Program-made: the position numbers and the translations under genes
From: DATLFI01 sp035524895
Lineage (GTDB): Bacteria; Acidobacteriota; Thermoanaerobaculia; Multivoradales; Multivoraceae
Direction of reading: 5' to 3'
NCBI GenBank assembly: GCA_035524895.1
Contig: DATLFI010000173.1
Coordinates: 1 to 6,617 of the forward strand
DNA: 6,617 bases
Shown here: in pieces, positions 5,683-6,617 of the stretch
Layout of the letters: each line of letters begins with the position of its first letter
Position numbering within the stretch: the stretch's first letter is position 1
Notes under the pieces: generated by a model
Database searches by the model: none
Seen by the model: the letters and a program-made list of their open reading frames with translations, nothing else
What the model was told of the DNA's origin: nothing

Positions 5683-6141
5683 AAGCGTCGCAACGTCCGC
5701 GATCACCTGCCCAAGGAGCTCCAGGCTCGGGTCGAGCGCCTGATGGTGGAGGCCTACAGGAGCGCGACCTTCGCGCTGGCCAAGCGTCGCCTCGACCAGC
5801 TCGCTCGCTGGCTCGATCGCGAGGGCCACAGCGGCGCCGCGGCCAGCCTGCGCGAGGGTCTGGAGGAGACCCTCACCGTTCTGCGGTTGAAGCTGCCGGA
5901 GGTCCTGCGCCGGCTGCTCTCTTCGACCAACGCGATCGAGAACACGATCGGCTCGATCCGGCGCACGACGCGCAACGTCAAGCGCTGGCGTGGCGGCGAC
6001 ATGAAGTTGCGCTGGGTCGCCTTGGCCCTGTGCGAAGCGGAGGCTCGCTTCCGCCGCATCAAGGGTCATCGCCATCTGGGAGCTCTCGAGCTCGCCCTTG
6101 CGAACCTCGACGAACAGGCCGCTACGAAGGCCGTGGCATGA
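5683..6141 (+). pseudogene. IS256-family transposase, 3' fragment
   Basis: This is the C-terminal 152 codons of the interrupted transposase. It starts K-R-R-N-V-R-D-H-L-P, directly continuing the QRC-x-x-H of the 5' fragment, and ends at TGA 6139-6141. It contains SSTNAIENTIGSIRRTTRNVKRW, the family signature with the catalytic Glu (residue 362 of the rejoined 429-residue protein, 110 residues after the second Asp, the usual distance). The in-frame His codon CAC just before it (5680-5682) may also be original gene sequence. The fragment has no translation start of its own near its beginning; an internal ATG at 5743 opens 132 codons but would make only a catalytic fragment. No frameshift or stop is seen within it. 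Confidence 0.88.
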
Positions 6142-6150
6142 TCTTCAACC

Positions 6151-6196
6151 GAGCCGTCTTCGCTCGCCGGCTTTCAACAGAGACCGGGGCATCCCC
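6151..6196. repeat. IS256-family right terminal inverted repeat
   Basis: It begins GAGCCGTCTTCG ten bases after the transposase stop, continues through CTTTCAACAG and ends CGGGGCATCCCC at the outer tip. It pairs imperfectly with 1352-1399 and is followed directly by the 9-bp target duplication. Confidence 0.85.
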
Positions 6197-6205
6197 CCGA
6201 AGATC
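6197..6205. repeat. Right copy of 9-bp target site duplication
   Basis: CCGAAGATC is identical to 1343-1351. Read on the minus strand, the codons just outside it give C-L-R-E-I-F, which would continue plausibly into the reverse-transcriptase remnant (F-G-A-L-N-G-K-L) of the left flank. Confidence 0.88.
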
Positions 6206-6395
6206 TCGCGCAGACACTGCGAGCGCGATGCTGCAGGCACCGCCTGCACTGACTGCGAGACTCGACTCGGGCGCGAGTTGCGAGCGAACTCGGAGAACCG
6301 GAAGGAACCCGGAGCTCCTCAGAAGCCCTCTACCCCTTGACGACGACCGGGGCCTCATAGGCGTCCTGCGCCCCACGGTTTCCTTGGACATCTGA
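6206..6395. other. Flank of the IS insertion, no convincing gene, several small hairpins
   Basis: This should be the upstream continuation of the reverse-transcriptase locus on the minus strand. Only the first few codons fit that protein, and the frame meets TGA about 40 codons upstream, so the gene is already degenerate or truncated here. The stretch is rich in short perfect stems: 6209-6221 (CGCAG/CTGCG), 6232-6248 (TGCAGGC/GCCTGCA, 3-nt loop) and 6274-6292 (CGAGTT/AACTCG). It may be a structured repeat, but I cannot assign a family. Confidence 0.45.
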
Positions 6396-6415
6396 TTGGG
6401 GGAAGAATCCCCCAA
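6396..6415. repeat. Hairpin just upstream of the partial transposase-like gene
   Basis: TTGGGGG (6396-6402) and CCCCCAA (6409-6415) form a perfect 7-bp stem around the loop AAGAAT. A second G-run (6416-6420) follows and serves as the ribosome binding site. The hairpin lies 10 bp before the ATG, so it could limit translation or be part of an insertion-sequence end. It has no T-run, so it does not look like an intrinsic terminator. Confidence 0.5.
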
Positions 6416-6425
6416 GGGGGAACAG

Positions 6426-6617
6426 ATGCCAAGGAAGAAGTCAGGTTCAGCTGCGGGCTCTCCGGAGCGAGCCCGCAGGGCGAGCGTAGGAGAGCCCGCG
6501 TCGCGCGCCGAGGGGGGACGGTTCTCGTCACGACGCAAGCGCGAGTCGGTGCTGCGGGTGCTTCGTGGCGAGAGTCTGGACGCGGTGTCGCGATCGATCG
6601 GCGTGACTGCCGGTACG
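6426..6617 (+). CDS. Transposase-like helix-turn-helix protein, N-terminal part (runs off the window)
   Basis: Sixty-four codons are visible and the frame is open to the window edge. The ATG at 6426 is preceded by AAGGGGGAA (6414-6422). The product begins with a basic, Ser/Ala/Arg-rich stretch (MPRKKSGSAAGSPERARR), then RRKRESVLRVLRGESLDAVSRSIGVTAGT from residue 36. This resembles the N-terminal helix-turn-helix of IS3-type OrfA proteins, where a K/R-x-x-x-V-L-R-x-L-R-G-E helix precedes a V-S-R-x-x-G-V-x recognition turn. It would bind the ends of its own element. The family is inferred from this short segment only, so an orphan DNA-binding protein is possible. Only a candidate hairpin lies at the expected left end of an element. 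Confidence 0.6.
   Translation, partial: MPRKKSGSAAGSPERARRASVGEPASRAEGGRFSSRRKRESVLRVLRGESLDAVSRSIGVTAGT

Larger units (their letters stand above)
1352..6196 (+). mobile_element. IS256-family insertion sequence, interrupted by a RIT element
   Basis: The element is bounded by imperfect inverted repeats (1352-1399 and 6151-6196) and a perfect 9-bp duplication. It carries one mutator/IS256-type transposase gene, now split. Subtracting the 3385-bp insert gives an IS of about 1460 bp, close to the usual family size of 1.2-1.5 kb. It inserted into the maturase end of a group II intron reverse transcriptase. The transposase is inactive while split, so this copy should be immobile unless a related transposase acts on its ends or the RIT element excises. 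Confidence 0.88.

Noticed and set aside
2281..5691. Arm-like sequences in the RIT target flanking the 8-bp spacer
   Set aside because: The target flanks AGCGCTGCC and AAGCGTCGC share only two of nine positions with the element's arms, so I do not claim arm recognition in the target.
6206..6340. Reading the right flank as a continued reverse transcriptase
   Set aside because: Only about five codons next to the duplication fit; the rest shows no maturase pattern and meets a stop.

Overview
The window is a stack of mobile DNA from a GC-rich bacterium. The taxon cannot be fixed from this sequence. Every well-supported gene except the leftmost belongs to a transposable element or its remnant, so this is an accessory region. 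From left to right it holds: an unassigned stretch (1-232); a leftward abortive-infection family gene (233-991, Abi_C-type C-terminus); the 3' end of a group II intron on the minus strand (domains V/VI at 1009-1081, with a decayed reverse-transcriptase C-terminus at 1105-1351); an IS256-family insertion sequence (1352-6196) that landed in that reverse-transcriptase remnant; the rest of the interrupted locus (6206-6395, no convincing gene); and the first 64 codons of a rightward helix-turn-helix transposase-like gene (6426 to the edge).

The IS256-family element is fully bounded. It has imperfect terminal inverted repeats of 48 and 46 bp (1352-1399, 6151-6196) and a perfect 9-bp target duplication CCGAAGATC (1343-1351, 6197-6205). 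Its transposase gene is cut in two by a 3.4-kb element at 2298-5682 made of three tyrosine recombinase genes transcribed leftward, ritA, ritB and ritC. Each ATG overlaps the preceding stop as ATGA. The genes are flanked by 88-bp inverted repeats. This is the layout of a RIT (recombinase in trio) element. Removing the insert joins the transposase in frame at its conserved C-x-x-H-K-R-R-N segment and gives a 429-residue protein with its DDE residues.

The most interesting signal is at the RIT ends. A 9-bp motif (TATGCCGAC or its complement) occurs eight times, repeatedly with exactly 8-bp spacing, as expected of tyrosine-recombinase arms flanking an 8-bp overlap. One complete inverted core site is present at the right end, followed by an extra half-site. 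Joining the two outer ends creates a second perfect core site. The three 8-bp spacers next to outward-facing arms (ACGCCCAC, AACTTCAC, and AACTCCAC as a reverse complement) can all be read in the transposase frame as the residues preceding the conserved His-Lys. Two of them are synonymous Gln-Leu-His codings. This suggests an element that repeatedly enters the same codons of IS256-type transposase genes and carries flanking bases with it.

Order of events: group II intron beside the abi gene, then IS256-family insertion into its reverse transcriptase, then RIT insertion into the IS transposase. The reverse transcriptase also carries two in-frame amber codons. The RIT recombinases look intact. 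The transposase is broken but could be restored by excision.
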